57,033 bases of DNA from a virus: the IMG/VR virus record IMGVR_UViG_3300027741_000075, positions 1 through 57,033 of that record. The stretch is one strand, 5' to 3'. Made by a program: the position numbers and the translations under genes. Positions 46,968 through 55,289 of the stretch are shown piece by piece (the stretch's first letter is position 1; each line of letters opens with the position of its first letter). The notes beneath the pieces were generated by a model. That model had not been told where the DNA came from and ran no database searches. It saw only the letters and a list, made by a program, of their open reading frames with translations.

Positions 46968-47392
46968 TGGAAGACAATATTGACTTTGAAAATTCTCATC
47001 CAAATATGGAACAGATTGTCAACGCTGAAAATCTTTTACCGATTACAAAATCAATAGCAAAAATGCTAATTAGAAATCCATATCTCACATTAGGTAAATT
47101 CTTTAAAAAATTGTCTGATGAAAATTTACAAACATTACTCGAAATCATCGATGAGGGCGATAGCGAATTCAATGATGGCATAGAAGACATTGTATTGATG
47201 ACAGAAATGTTGTCCCGTGCTGAAGGTGTTCCAAGTCAATCTATTGAAGACGTTACAGAAAATGTAAATTATTTTGGTGCATGTGTGACATGTGTTTCAC
47301 TTGCACGTAAAGGTCTTGTTCGTGTATACTATGAGAATATGTCGTTTGGTACAGACCTAGGCGACCAAGTACTTGTGGAGAAATTAGATTGA
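46967..47392 (+). CDS. T4-like conserved protein of unknown function
   Basis: A 141-residue helical protein. MLIRNPYLTLGKFFKKLSDE, with LMTEMLSRAEGV and CVSLARKGLVRVYYENMSFG, is familiar from T4-like phages. No catalytic motif. It precedes the 47389 gene with a TTGA overlap. Confidence 0.6.
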   Translation: MEDNIDFENSHPNMEQIVNAENLLPITKSIAKMLIRNPYLTLGKFFKKLSDENLQTLLEIIDEGDSEFNDGIEDIVLMTEMLSRAEGVPSQSIEDVTENVNYFGACVTCVSLARKGLVRVYYENMSFGTDLGDQVLVEKLD

Positions 47393-47964
47393 ATATTTTT
47401 TATCTTGATCCTGATCCATCAACGTGCGCTAAAATGCATTTAGACAAACACGTTGTAAAAATGATTATTGAGTATGCACAACTCATGTCTACTGCACACC
47501 GAGTTCTTGATGGTGAACCGTATACTGATAAGACTGCTAATAATCGTAGCATTCAACGTTGGCGTATGAAAGATGAATTGTTTGAATATACGCTATATAA
47601 AGCAAGTCATTTTAATCATCCATCTGCTATTTGGGTTAGAAAGTCAAATGAAAATTATCGTTGGCTTTATCGCATGTGGCAATGTCTTTTGCAAGAATAT
47701 GCATATAGATATAATAGAAATCATGCATGTGAAAAATTGATGCATGTACTTTGGTTGGATCCAGTAAATATTCCTATAGGTGAATTTACTGAACCTACGC
47801 CTGCGATGCCTGATATCTACAAAGTGACGAATGATTCTATACGTTCGTACCAAAACTACTATATACATGATAAGAGTAGATTTGCAAAATGGAAAAACAG
47901 AGAAACACCAGAGTGGTTCTCACACGGAGTAAAGAATGCCAACATACAACTTTCGCCATCGTGA
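47389..47964 (+). CDS. Pyrimidine-dimer-glycosylase-like conserved protein
   Basis: A 191-residue protein of a T4-like cyanophage family: CAKMHLDKHVVKMIIEYAQ, LMSTAHRVLDG, NHPSAIWVRKSNENYRW and EFTEPTPAMPDIYK are diagnostic. The HVVKM...EYAQ start recalls the T4 endonuclease V-related folds, but catalysis is unproven. Starts at TTG, supported by GGAG 9 nt upstream. Confidence 0.75.
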   Translation: MNIFYLDPDPSTCAKMHLDKHVVKMIIEYAQLMSTAHRVLDGEPYTDKTANNRSIQRWRMKDELFEYTLYKASHFNHPSAIWVRKSNENYRWLYRMWQCLLQEYAYRYNRNHACEKLMHVLWLDPVNIPIGEFTEPTPAMPDIYKVTNDSIRSYQNYYIHDKSRFAKWKNRETPEWFSHGVKNANIQLSPS

Positions 47965-48172
47965 GACAGGCGAAATAATCGAAAGACTTTTTAAAATTGC
48001 TGATAGAGAGGAATTTTTAGAAAAAAATCCTCACTATGAATCTGTTATGCTAGGCGCCCCATCATTAGGCGATCCTGTTAGGTTAGGTTTACGAAAGCCA
48101 GACAATGGATTTAGAGAAGTCCTTGCAAAAGCTAAAGAAGCACATCCTTTAGGAAATGTTAACACGTTCTAA
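47936..48172 (+). CDS. FmdB-like small protein without zinc ligands
   Basis: A 78-residue protein starting MPTYNFRHRETGE, like the FmdB-type family of T4-like phages, but without the usual Cys pairs. It overlaps the preceding gene by 29 nt. Conserved C-terminal KPDNGFREVLAKAKEAHP. Unknown function. Confidence 0.65.
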   Translation: MPTYNFRHRETGEIIERLFKIADREEFLEKNPHYESVMLGAPSLGDPVRLGLRKPDNGFREVLAKAKEAHPLGNVNTF

Positions 48173-48174
48173 TA

Positions 48175-48996
48175 ATGGGGATACACTATACAACAACAAG
48201 TAAAAGGGCTCCAATGGCAAGAAAATCAGGTACAACTAAAACTGCAAATACCGAACCCGATATTCCATCATCATCAACACCAAGAACTAAATCTGTCAAT
48301 AATACACTCAGACTCAGATTAGATGATTTAAAAACTTTTGATCCATTAACAGACAATCAAAAAATCTTTTTTGATGCATACAAACGTGGAGACTATTTTG
48401 TAGCACTTCATGGTGTAGCAGGTACAGGTAAAACATTCTGTGCGCTATACAAAGCAATCGAAGAAGTAATGGATAAAGCAAATCCATTTAATAAAATTAT
48501 TGTAGTACGTTCTGCTGTTCAATCAAGAGAGATTGGACATTTGCCAGGTGACGTAAATGAGAAGATGGAAATCTATCAACAACCATATCGCCAAATCTGT
48601 GATACATTGTTTGGACGTAAAGATGCATGGGATAGATTAGAAGAACAAGGACACATTGAATTTATCTCCACATCATTCATTCGTGGTATGTCATTCGATG
48701 ATGCTATCATTATTGTTGATGAAATGCAGAACATGACATTTGAAGAGATAGATACAGTTATGACAAGGGTTGGCTATCGCTCTAAGATTATTTGGTGTGG
48801 TGACTATCGCCAAACAGATTTGAATAAAAAGAAAAATGATGTATCAGGTATTCTCAAATTCTTTGATATTGCATATCATATGAATGCATTCACAAAGATT
48901 GAATTTACTGTAGATGACATTGTTCGTTCTTCATTGGTAAAAGATTATATTTTAGCGAAGTTACAACATGAAGACGGAGTAGAGACTGCTAAATAA
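48175..48996 (+). CDS. phoH: PhoH-like ATPase
   Basis: A 273-residue PhoH protein. The Walker A motif is GVAGTGKTF (about residue 80-88), Walker B IIIVDEMQN, and conserved VRSAVQSREIGHLPG and KIIWCGDYRQTD complete the family. The N-terminal 40 residues are low-complexity; an ATG at 48214 could be the true start. Phage PhoH is common in marine T4-like phages and belongs to the phosphate-stress set of several bacteria, though its phage role is not settled. Confidence 0.93.
   Translation: MGIHYTTTSKRAPMARKSGTTKTANTEPDIPSSSTPRTKSVNNTLRLRLDDLKTFDPLTDNQKIFFDAYKRGDYFVALHGVAGTGKTFCALYKAIEEVMDKANPFNKIIVVRSAVQSREIGHLPGDVNEKMEIYQQPYRQICDTLFGRKDAWDRLEEQGHIEFISTSFIRGMSFDDAIIIVDEMQNMTFEEIDTVMTRVGYRSKIIWCGDYRQTDLNKKKNDVSGILKFFDIAYHMNAFTKIEFTVDDIVRSSLVKDYILAKLQHEDGVETAK
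48988..48995 (+). promoter_or_regulatory. Late-promoter-like motif
   Basis: GCTAAATA overlaps the phoH stop. It shares TGCTAAATA-type sequence with 16532 and 53621, but because AAATAA here is a Lys-stop it may be chance. Confidence 0.3.
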
Positions 48997-49026
48997 AATA
49001 TCATTATAATTACAGGATAAAACAAA

Positions 49027-49695
49027 GTGAACTTTAAACATGTTGGTTGTGATATTGATTATGACCTAGAAACCGAAACAATAAACGGCAAGCGTTTTTA
49101 CAAGACGCCTGAAGGCAATCTATATCCTTCCGTGACTACTATCACATCTCAGCATGGTAAAGATAAAATCATAGAGTGGCGAAAGCGTGTAGGCGAAGAA
49201 GAAGCCAATCGTATTTCAACTAAAGCATCCAGCCGTGGTACTAGAGTGCATAAGATTTGTGAAAATTATTTGAACAACGAAGAAGATTATGCACGTAAGA
49301 CGATGCCAGATTCTGTTGCTATGTTTAAGTCTTTGCAACCTTTATTGGATGAACATGTAAACAACATTCATGCACTAGAGATTCCTTTGTATTCGCATCA
49401 CTTAAAAGTTGCGGGTAGAGTTGACTGTATTGCAGAATATGATGGTAAGTTATCTATCATTGACTTCAAGACTTCAAGCAAGTTAAAAGAAGAGAGTTGG
49501 ATTAAAGGATACTTTATGCAATGTTCTGCCTATGCAGTCATGTATGAAGAACGAACTGGTATACCAGTATCACAAATTGTAATTATGATAGCAGTTGACT
49601 CTGAACATCCACAAGTGTTCATTAAAAAACGCAACGACTACATTAAAGATTTTATTTCTTACCGTGAAGCATATGATGCCGTGCTGATTGACTAA
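49027..49695 (+). CDS. RecB-family PD-(D/E)XK exonuclease
   Basis: A 222-residue nuclease. SSRGTRVHKICENYL is the RecB-type motif with catalytic His; KVAGRVDCIAEYDGK (Asp) and LSIIDFKTSSK (Asp-x-Lys) form the metal centre. Starts at GTG after AGGATAAAA. Conserved in T4-like cyanophages, presumed to process DNA ends. Confidence 0.88.
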   Translation: MNFKHVGCDIDYDLETETINGKRFYKTPEGNLYPSVTTITSQHGKDKIIEWRKRVGEEEANRISTKASSRGTRVHKICENYLNNEEDYARKTMPDSVAMFKSLQPLLDEHVNNIHALEIPLYSHHLKVAGRVDCIAEYDGKLSIIDFKTSSKLKEESWIKGYFMQCSAYAVMYEERTGIPVSQIVIMIAVDSEHPQVFIKKRNDYIKDFISYREAYDAVLID

Positions 49696-49696
49696 C

Positions 49697-49834
49697 ATGA
49701 TATATAGTGATATAATATTATTTATTCTTGTTGTAGGACTACATGCATTTTGGATTTACAAAGTTGCAACCTACGATTGGAATAACTTTGAAGAGGATAG
49801 TAAGGCGGACACTGGTTGGCCACCTTATGATTGA
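49697..49834 (+). CDS. Small membrane protein
   Basis: A 45-residue frame (MIYSDIILFILVVGLHAFWI...) with an N-terminal transmembrane helix and an acidic/aromatic tail. No clear SD, so confidence is limited. It ends just before the tmRNA gene. Confidence 0.4.
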   Translation: MIYSDIILFILVVGLHAFWIYKVATYDWNNFEEDSKADTGWPPYD

Positions 49835-49837
49835 TAT

Positions 49838-49899
49838 TGCTGTATGAAGCAAAGAGAAAAGTGTTCTGGACGGGGGTGCGAATCCCCCCACCTCCACCA
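49838..49899 (+). ncRNA. ssrA: tmRNA acceptor piece (permuted ssrA, upstream part)
   Basis: This part encodes the mature 3' end. T-stem GGGGG (49872-49876), loop TGCGAAT and CCCCC (49884-49888) are followed by CACCTCC (49889-49895) and ACCA. CACCTCC pairs with GGGGGTG at 49988-49994, far downstream, to make the acceptor stem. TGTTCTG (49862-49868) pairs with CAGGGCA (50007-50013) as helix P2, and TGCTGT (49838-49843) with ACAGCA (50030-50035). The 5' end of the piece is approximate. Confidence 0.9.
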
Positions 49900-49987
49900 A
49901 AAGTATTCTAAACTGGACGCAGGATCGAAGAAAGTTGAAAGTGGATTGATCGCCACAAGTATGCTGGAGATTAAGAATGCTTTTGAT

Positions 49988-50155
49988 GGGGGTGACATAG
50001 ATTCGACAGGGCAAAGAGTAACAGAGTGGACAGCACATCAGAGTAGATGTTAAAACTAAAAAAAAGTAAACGCAAACGACTCACAGTTCGCATTAGCCGC
50101 CTAAACTCGGCTTAGGGTTTCGACAGGTTTCCTCGTAACAGAATAACCTGTCACC
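49988..50155 (+). ncRNA. ssrA: tmRNA coding piece with tag ANDSQFALAA (permuted ssrA, downstream part)
   Basis: This part starts with GGGGGTGACATAGATTCGAC, the standard tmRNA 5' sequence. The resume codon GCA is at 50072-50074; the frame reads Ala-Asn-Asp-Ser-Gln-Phe-Ala-Leu-Ala-Ala and stops with TAA at 50102-50104. The stop lies in the loop of AGCCG (50095-50099) and CGGCT (50108-50112), as in helix 5 of tmRNA. GACAGGTT (50122-50129) and AACCTGTC (50145-50152) form a final hairpin. A spacer of 88 nt (49900-49987) separates it from the acceptor piece and should be removed on maturation. Confidence 0.93.
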
Positions 50156-50171
50156 AATTTATGGAGTAATA

Positions 50172-50726
50172 ATGAAAATAACTGATTCGAAAATAATCCC
50201 TGATGTTAAAATCATCAATCTACCTGTCTATAGAGACAATCGTGGTTTCTTTACAGAGACATTCAGACCAGAAGTTGAAGACGCACTTGGCGTAAAATTT
50301 CTTCAAGACAATCAATCCGTATCAAAAAAACATGTTCTAAGAGGTATTCATTTCCAATGGGACAAACCAATGGGTAAATTGGTTCGTGTCACTCATGGAT
50401 ATGGACTTGATGTTGCAATTGATTTACGAAAAGACTCTCCAACATACGGACAGTATCATGCTGAGTTATTAGGACCAGAATCAAACAATCAGTTATGGGT
50501 ACCAGCAGGTTTTGGTCATGCGTTTCTTTCATTAGGAGAATATACGCATCTAATGTACAAATGCACAGCAGTACATAATTCCAAAGCAGAAGCCGCAATT
50601 AATCCATTTGATAAAGATTTGAATATCGATTGGCAAACAATTGATAAAATTGAAGACTTCATTCTATCAGACAAAGATAGAGCCGCAGGTTCTTTCGCAG
50701 ATTATAAACTAAATCCAAAATTCTAA
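50172..50726 (+). CDS. rmlC: dTDP-4-dehydrorhamnose 3,5-epimerase-like
   Basis: A 184-residue cupin sugar epimerase. FTETFRPEVEDALG, LRGIHFQWDKPMGKLVRV (catalytic His), and WVPAGFGHAFLSLGEYTHLMYKCTAVHN (split: WVPAGFGHAF, YKCTAVHN) match RmlC. It starts a four-gene sugar cluster. dTDP-sugar precursors would come from the host, since RmlA and RmlB are not in the window. Confidence 0.9.
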   Translation: MKITDSKIIPDVKIINLPVYRDNRGFFTETFRPEVEDALGVKFLQDNQSVSKKHVLRGIHFQWDKPMGKLVRVTHGYGLDVAIDLRKDSPTYGQYHAELLGPESNNQLWVPAGFGHAFLSLGEYTHLMYKCTAVHNSKAEAAINPFDKDLNIDWQTIDKIEDFILSDKDRAAGSFADYKLNPKF

Positions 50727-50728
50727 TT

Positions 50729-51694
50729 ATGAAAAATATTCTTATCGTTGGTGGCGCAGGCTACATTGGCACAAGACTCTCTAATCACTTGAGTACCCGC
50801 ATGGGATACAAAGTGCATGTTATTGATAACTTTTGGTTTGGTGATAACTTAACTAAAAGCATTTCAAAAGAAAAGAAAAGTTTATGGGATATTAAACCGG
50901 AAGACTTGACAACATATGATGCTGTTTTGTTTCTTGCTGGATTGTCTAATGATCCGATGGCAATGTTCAGACCAGACTTAAACTTTATTGAGAATTCTTC
51001 TGCACCAATGTATCTTGCATTCATTGCTAAAGAAGCTGGTGTGAAACGTTTCATTTGTGCAAGTTCTTGTAGCGTATATGGATTCACAAAAAACAAGACA
51101 TTAAATGAAAGCAGTCTTGTTAAACCTGCATATGCATATGGTATTTCTAAACTACAATGTGAACGTGGTTTAGAAACTTTAGAAGATGATAACTTTAAAC
51201 CGATTGTATTCCGTAAAGGCACAGTTGGTGGATGGTCACAAAAAATGCGCTATGATTTAGTTGTAAACACTATGTTGAAGAGTGCATTCACTACACAAAA
51301 GATTGTAGTTAATAATCCAAAGATTTGGCGCCCACTTGTAGATATTCGTGATGTGATTCAGGGATATCAAAAAGCGTTAGAAGCAGACTTGAATGTGTCT
51401 GGTGTTTATAATCTTTCTGGCGGCAATATGACGATTGGTCAGTTGGGTGAAGCAATTCACGGAGAGTTGAGAAAAAGAGGATATGTTGTTGACTTAGTTA
51501 TCAATGAAAACAATGATGTTCGTAACTACAAAGTGAGTACGGAAAAGATTGAGGATGAGTTAGGATTCAAAGCACAGTTTACCCCTCTAGATTCTTTGGC
51601 TGAAATACTTGACAATATGGATCCGTTAAGCTATAATTTCGATAGTGATGAATATTCTAACATAACAACATTTCAGAAAGTTTTAGGCAAATGA
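50729..51694 (+). CDS. NAD-dependent sugar epimerase/dehydratase
   Basis: A 321-residue extended SDR protein. The NAD-binding GGAGYIGTRL motif is at the N-terminus, ASSCSVYGF with YAYGISKLQCE gives Ser and Tyr-x-x-x-Lys, and RPLVDIRDVIQGYQKALE is the C-terminal substrate region. Specificity (GDP, UDP or dTDP sugar) cannot be told. Overlaps the RmlD-like gene by 4 nt. Confidence 0.88.
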   Translation: MKNILIVGGAGYIGTRLSNHLSTRMGYKVHVIDNFWFGDNLTKSISKEKKSLWDIKPEDLTTYDAVLFLAGLSNDPMAMFRPDLNFIENSSAPMYLAFIAKEAGVKRFICASSCSVYGFTKNKTLNESSLVKPAYAYGISKLQCERGLETLEDDNFKPIVFRKGTVGGWSQKMRYDLVVNTMLKSAFTTQKIVVNNPKIWRPLVDIRDVIQGYQKALEADLNVSGVYNLSGGNMTIGQLGEAIHGELRKRGYVVDLVINENNDVRNYKVSTEKIEDELGFKAQFTPLDSLAEILDNMDPLSYNFDSDEYSNITTFQKVLGK

Positions 51695-52380
51695 AAATTT
51701 TGTTAACTGGTGGGTCAGGACTTCTTGGTAGAAATTTAATTCGTCATTTAAGAGTAAAAGGACATGAAATCATTGCGCCCAATAGTAGTGAGTTAGACAT
51801 TACTGATCCACTCTTCTTTATACTATTTGATTGTGATTTGGTTATTCATTGTGCGGCTATTGCAAAATTTGCTGATGCGGAAAAAAATCCTATTGACACA
51901 ATTGAAACAAACATTCAAGGCACATGTAACGCATTAAAACATGCGATGAGTAAGAATGCTAGATTTGTTTTTATTTCATCGTCACATGTATTCGATGGAC
52001 AAAAAGGAAACTACACACATACAGATTTGCCTAATCCATTAACACGATATGCAAAATCTAAAGTTGCTGGTGAGATGGCTACTCTAATTTATGAAAAATC
52101 TTTAGTGATACGAACAGAATTTTGCGATGTTGATTTTCCATTTAACACAGCATTTACAGATAAGTATTCATCTAAAGAGTACATAGATATCATTGCACCT
52201 AAGATTGCAGAGAAATGTTTAAGTGAACAAACAGGCATTTGTCATGTTGGTGGACCTAGACGTTCATTCTATGAGTTTGGACAATTGAGAAACCCAAATG
52301 TAAAACCTGGATCAGTTGAGAATTTATTAAAAACAAGCACAGTACCGATTTTGATAGATACAAGTTTAATTGAAAATTGA
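51691..52380 (+). CDS. RmlD-like sugar reductase (short)
   Basis: A 229-residue SDR protein. LLTGGSGLLGRNLIRHL is the NAD(P)-binding motif, VFISSSHVFDGQKGNYT and NPLTRYAKSKVAGE (Tyr-x-x-x-Lys) the active site. At 229 residues it is shorter than typical RmlD (about 300), so the C-terminal substrate domain is reduced. With RmlC it could complete a deoxysugar. Confidence 0.85.
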   Translation: MKILLTGGSGLLGRNLIRHLRVKGHEIIAPNSSELDITDPLFFILFDCDLVIHCAAIAKFADAEKNPIDTIETNIQGTCNALKHAMSKNARFVFISSSHVFDGQKGNYTHTDLPNPLTRYAKSKVAGEMATLIYEKSLVIRTEFCDVDFPFNTAFTDKYSSKEYIDIIAPKIAEKCLSEQTGICHVGGPRRSFYEFGQLRNPNVKPGSVENLLKTSTVPILIDTSLIEN

Positions 52381-52387
52381 GGACACA

Positions 52388-53626
52388 ATGGCATCAACAG
52401 TAATTGCACACATTTATAATGAAGAATATATTCTACCTTGGTGGCTAGAACATCATAAGAAAATTTTTGATCATGGTATCATTATCGACTATGCATCTAC
52501 AGACAGGTCCCGTGAAATCATCAAAGAGATTTGTCCAACATGGGAAGTTGTACAATCTAAAAATTCAGAATTTAATGCTAGACTTGTTGACGTTGAAGTA
52601 TTAGAATATGAACGTAAGATTGAAGGCTGGCGCATTTGTTTAAATGTCACAGAATTCTTAGTTGGTGATTACAAAAAGTTTTTAGTAGACACCATTAGGT
52701 CTACACAACATTTAATTCCTACAATTACATTTTGGGATTGGAATCCAAACGGTGAGTTAGACAGAACTAAACCTTTGTGGGCACAGAAGAAACAAGGTAT
52801 TCACTATAAGACAGACTTCATGGCTCGCCGTGCTAGAAGTTTGCATAATGTGAAGACGATGGAATATGATGTTGGTCGTCATTTTCCTACACACAATAAT
52901 GAAGAGATGATTATTTTTCATTATGCAAACTGTATTGCTAGTAGAGGTATGCTTGAACGTAGATTGCAGATTCAAACTAAAGTGCCAGAACACGATAGGG
53001 TTCGGGGATGGGGAAGTCATCACTATCATGGACCAAATGGTGTAATGACTGCTGATACTTTAAAAGAATTGTGGAGTAAAGATTTACCTAAAGTGACAGA
53101 CTGTAGCGAAGATATTATTCGATACACTAAAGAGCCTGATGAAACATACGCATTAGATTTAGGATGCGGTGAGTATCCTAAGAATCCATTCAAAGCAAAA
53201 CATCTATATGGCATTGACGTAAGAGATGATACTAAGAATAAAATCACAAAAGCAGATTTAGTTATTGAACCAATTCCATTCATTGATAATTTCTTTGACT
53301 ATGTGACTGCACATGATTTCATCGAACACATTCCTAGACTAATGTATAACCCAAATCGTAGATATCCATTCGTAGAATTGATGAGTGAGATTTGGCGAGT
53401 ACTTAAAGTTGGCGGAAAATTTTATTCCAAAACACCTGCATTTCCACATGCGGCCGCCTTTTGGGATCCAACACATGTGAATATAATCACAGAACAAACA
53501 TTTCCATTTTATTTCGATAATGAAAAGATGTGGGCTAAAGAAGTTTATGGCTTCAAAGGTCAATTCAGAATCGAAAGCCAAACATGGGATGGACCACATT
53601 TACTAAGCACATTAGTCAAATGCTAA
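52388..53626 (+). CDS. Fused glycosyltransferase and SAM methyltransferase
   Basis: A 412-residue two-domain protein. Residues 1-230 are a GT2/GT92-like glycosyltransferase (AHIYNEEYILPWWLEHHKK, IIIDYASTDRS; an Asp-rich motif). Residues about 255-412 are a class I methyltransferase: ALDLGCGEYPKNPF (SAM loop), IEPIPFIDNFFDYVTAHDFI and WRVLKVGGKFY. It probably adds and methylates a sugar, with the upstream sugar genes supplying the donor. I chose the ATG after GAGGA. Confidence 0.8.
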   Translation: MASTVIAHIYNEEYILPWWLEHHKKIFDHGIIIDYASTDRSREIIKEICPTWEVVQSKNSEFNARLVDVEVLEYERKIEGWRICLNVTEFLVGDYKKFLVDTIRSTQHLIPTITFWDWNPNGELDRTKPLWAQKKQGIHYKTDFMARRARSLHNVKTMEYDVGRHFPTHNNEEMIIFHYANCIASRGMLERRLQIQTKVPEHDRVRGWGSHHYHGPNGVMTADTLKELWSKDLPKVTDCSEDIIRYTKEPDETYALDLGCGEYPKNPFKAKHLYGIDVRDDTKNKITKADLVIEPIPFIDNFFDYVTAHDFIEHIPRLMYNPNRRYPFVELMSEIWRVLKVGGKFYSKTPAFPHAAAFWDPTHVNIITEQTFPFYFDNEKMWAKEVYGFKGQFRIESQTWDGPHLLSTLVKC

Positions 53627-53655
53627 ATAAAAGACCCACTAAAATTTAGTGGGTC
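53621..53655 (+). promoter_or_regulatory. Late-promoter-like motif followed by perfect inverted repeat
   Basis: TGCTAAATA (53621-53629) is followed by GACCCACTAAA (53633-53643) and TTTAGTGGGTC (53645-53655), an 11-bp inverted repeat with one central base. No T-run follows, so it is not a forward terminator. The same motif and repeat arrangement precedes the endolysin gene. The SD AAAGGAAA is downstream of the repeat. Confidence 0.6.
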
Positions 53656-53673
53656 AAAAAAGAAAGGAAAAAT

Positions 53674-54180
53674 ATGAAAGCACTATTAGCGGCTGTAGTA
53701 TTTGTATCGGCACTATTTTCTACAAATGTGATTGCTACTGAATTGCCATCACTAAAAGAAATTTCAGATGCCGCTGGAGCACCAAAAAATTCAAGTAAAT
53801 CCGACTTGTATTGGATGGCAATGAACATCTATTATGAAGCAGGTAGCGAACCCCTAATCGGTAAAATGGCAGTTGGCGCAGTCACACTCAACAGATTACA
53901 TGATAGCAGATTTCCAAAAAGCATCCGTGATGTTGTGACAGAACCACAACAATTTTCTTGGTATAACACCAAAATTGCAAGTACACCACCAGCAAATAGC
54001 AAACGATGGAAAGAATCTTATGAAGTTGCAAAGATGCTATTGACAAAGACTGCTGGAACTGATATAATTAAACTATTAGAAGGCGCAACACACTTTCATG
54101 CTATTGATATTAAACCATCATGGCGTGGCAGAGTAACAAAAGTTGCGACTATTGAAGGTCATATTTTTTATAGAATGTAA
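53674..54180 (+). CDS. SleB-like cell wall hydrolase
   Basis: A 168-residue exported hydrolase with a signal peptide (ends VIATE). YWMAMNIYYEAGSEPLIGKM carries the catalytic Glu, and VGAVTLNRLHDSRFPKSIRDVV and PQQFSWYNTK are conserved. SleB-type proteins are lytic transglycosylase-like. Because it is exported it could act on peptidoglycan from the periplasm. Late-promoter-like motif upstream. Confidence 0.88.
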   Translation: MKALLAAVVFVSALFSTNVIATELPSLKEISDAAGAPKNSSKSDLYWMAMNIYYEAGSEPLIGKMAVGAVTLNRLHDSRFPKSIRDVVTEPQQFSWYNTKIASTPPANSKRWKESYEVAKMLLTKTAGTDIIKLLEGATHFHAIDIKPSWRGRVTKVATIEGHIFYRM

Positions 54181-54193
54181 AAGGAATTTTGAA

Positions 54194-54391
54194 ATGAGTA
54201 TCGTGAAAAAACAAGTTAACGTTAAAACTTACCAACGCAAAAATGGATATCCACCAAATTACTATGCATCAGAGAGTGATATGAAAAATCCTATGTTTCG
54301 TACCGCAAAGCCTGCAAGTACTCCAAACGCATCTGGAACATTTCGAAATGGGCGAATTACTTCAATGAGAGTTCTAATTGATGAGTCTTAA
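54194..54391 (+). CDS. Small unknown protein
   Basis: A 65-residue basic protein (SIVKKQVNVKTYQRKNGYPP...), with an AAGGAA SD. The KTYQRKNGYPPNYYASESDM segment is not recognised. Overlaps the gp33 gene by 11 nt. Confidence 0.5.
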   Translation: MSIVKKQVNVKTYQRKNGYPPNYYASESDMKNPMFRTAKPASTPNASGTFRNGRITSMRVLIDES

Positions 54392-54620
54392 AATCATAAC
54401 TCAAAAAGAATTTGAGGCAGAGATTAAACAGATACAACGTGATAAACATCCTATTACAATGATTGATGCTATTCTTGAATATTGCACAATCAAAAATGTT
54501 GAAGTTGAAACTGCCGCATCTTTAATTACGCCTCGCATGAAATCTGCTATTGAAGGTGAAGCGATGAAGCTAAAGATGATTGCACCAAAAGCAAGATTGC
54601 CTATTGAGGTGGATGATTAA
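54381..54620 (+). CDS. 33: Late transcription coactivator (T4 gp33-like)
   Basis: A 79-residue protein. TMIDAILEYCTIKNVEVETA, LITPRMKSAIEGEAMKLKMI and the final LPIEVDD fit the gp33 family of T4-like phages, and its place before gp59 and gp32 is the T4 gene order. gp33 bridges host RNA polymerase, gp55 and the sliding clamp at late promoters. It supports the reading of TATAAATA-like sites as late promoters. gp55 itself is not in the window. Confidence 0.8.
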   Translation: MSLKIITQKEFEAEIKQIQRDKHPITMIDAILEYCTIKNVEVETAASLITPRMKSAIEGEAMKLKMIAPKARLPIEVDD

Positions 54621-55216
54621 TGAAAATGGATGCTATAGACGCATACAAAGTTTATTTGGGAGTTAAAAATCACTTCACGCAAGATAGCTACGATTGGTTC
54701 AAGTACAACAAGAAAGTCAATGTCACATACGATTCTTTTTTGAAACGTAAAGACAAAATCTTTTTTGCTAAACTCGGTAATCGTAAGGATGCTTACTTAG
54801 AAGAATTTTTAGTTTCTAACTTCTTGCACGACACAAAAATTTGGGTTGGCGAACTTCTATCTGAAGAGTGTGAAGAACGCTACAAAGAATGGAAACGTAA
54901 ACAAGAATCTTTAACGTATGTATTTAAAAATGAGATGGATTTTATCTCTGGTTGGAAGCCAGACGAACTGAATGAATTTTTTAATGCTAAAGGTGTCGAT
55001 CATCCACCAATCATCAAGAAATATTTAAGAGGAGAAATCAGTCTGGAGACACTAGCAATATTGAATTCACTATTGCATTTTGTCAAAAGGTATGATACAA
55101 TGATACATGATCCAATCTACAAAGAGGTAAGCAAGTTATGCAAAAAGTACCAGCCCTTTTTAAATTACGATACGGCAAGGATGAAAAAGTCACTCAGAGA
55201 ATTAGTAGTGACGTAG
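54620..55216 (+). CDS. 59: Replicative helicase loader (T4 gp59-like)
   Basis: A 198-residue helical protein. YKVYLGVKNHFTQDSYDWFK and the LKRKDKIFFAKLGNR block are typical of gp59, as is ETLAILNSLLHFV. It loads gp41 helicase onto gp32-covered DNA at recombination forks. Position immediately before gp32 confirms it. An overlapping frame at 55138 is not a gene. Confidence 0.93.
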   Translation: MKMDAIDAYKVYLGVKNHFTQDSYDWFKYNKKVNVTYDSFLKRKDKIFFAKLGNRKDAYLEEFLVSNFLHDTKIWVGELLSEECEERYKEWKRKQESLTYVFKNEMDFISGWKPDELNEFFNAKGVDHPPIIKKYLRGEISLETLAILNSLLHFVKRYDTMIHDPIYKEVSKLCKKYQPFLNYDTARMKKSLRELVVT

Positions 55217-55260
55217 TGGTGTCGGCAGTAATGCGTAAACCTAGTAAGGTTTGCCGACTA

Positions 55261-55289
55261 TTGACACCTTTAGAGAATTATGATAGACT
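55261..55289 (+). promoter_or_regulatory. Promoter of gene 32
   Basis: TTGACA (55261-55266), 17-nt spacer, TAGACT (55284-55289). The leader is AT-rich to the SD GAGGAA; I see no clear pseudoknot like the T4 gene 32 translational operator. Confidence 0.75.

Noticed and set aside
49844-50053. A 69-codon frame across the tmRNA gene
   Set aside because: It crosses the acceptor T-arm, the spacer and the mature 5' end of a convincing permuted tmRNA, and has no SD.
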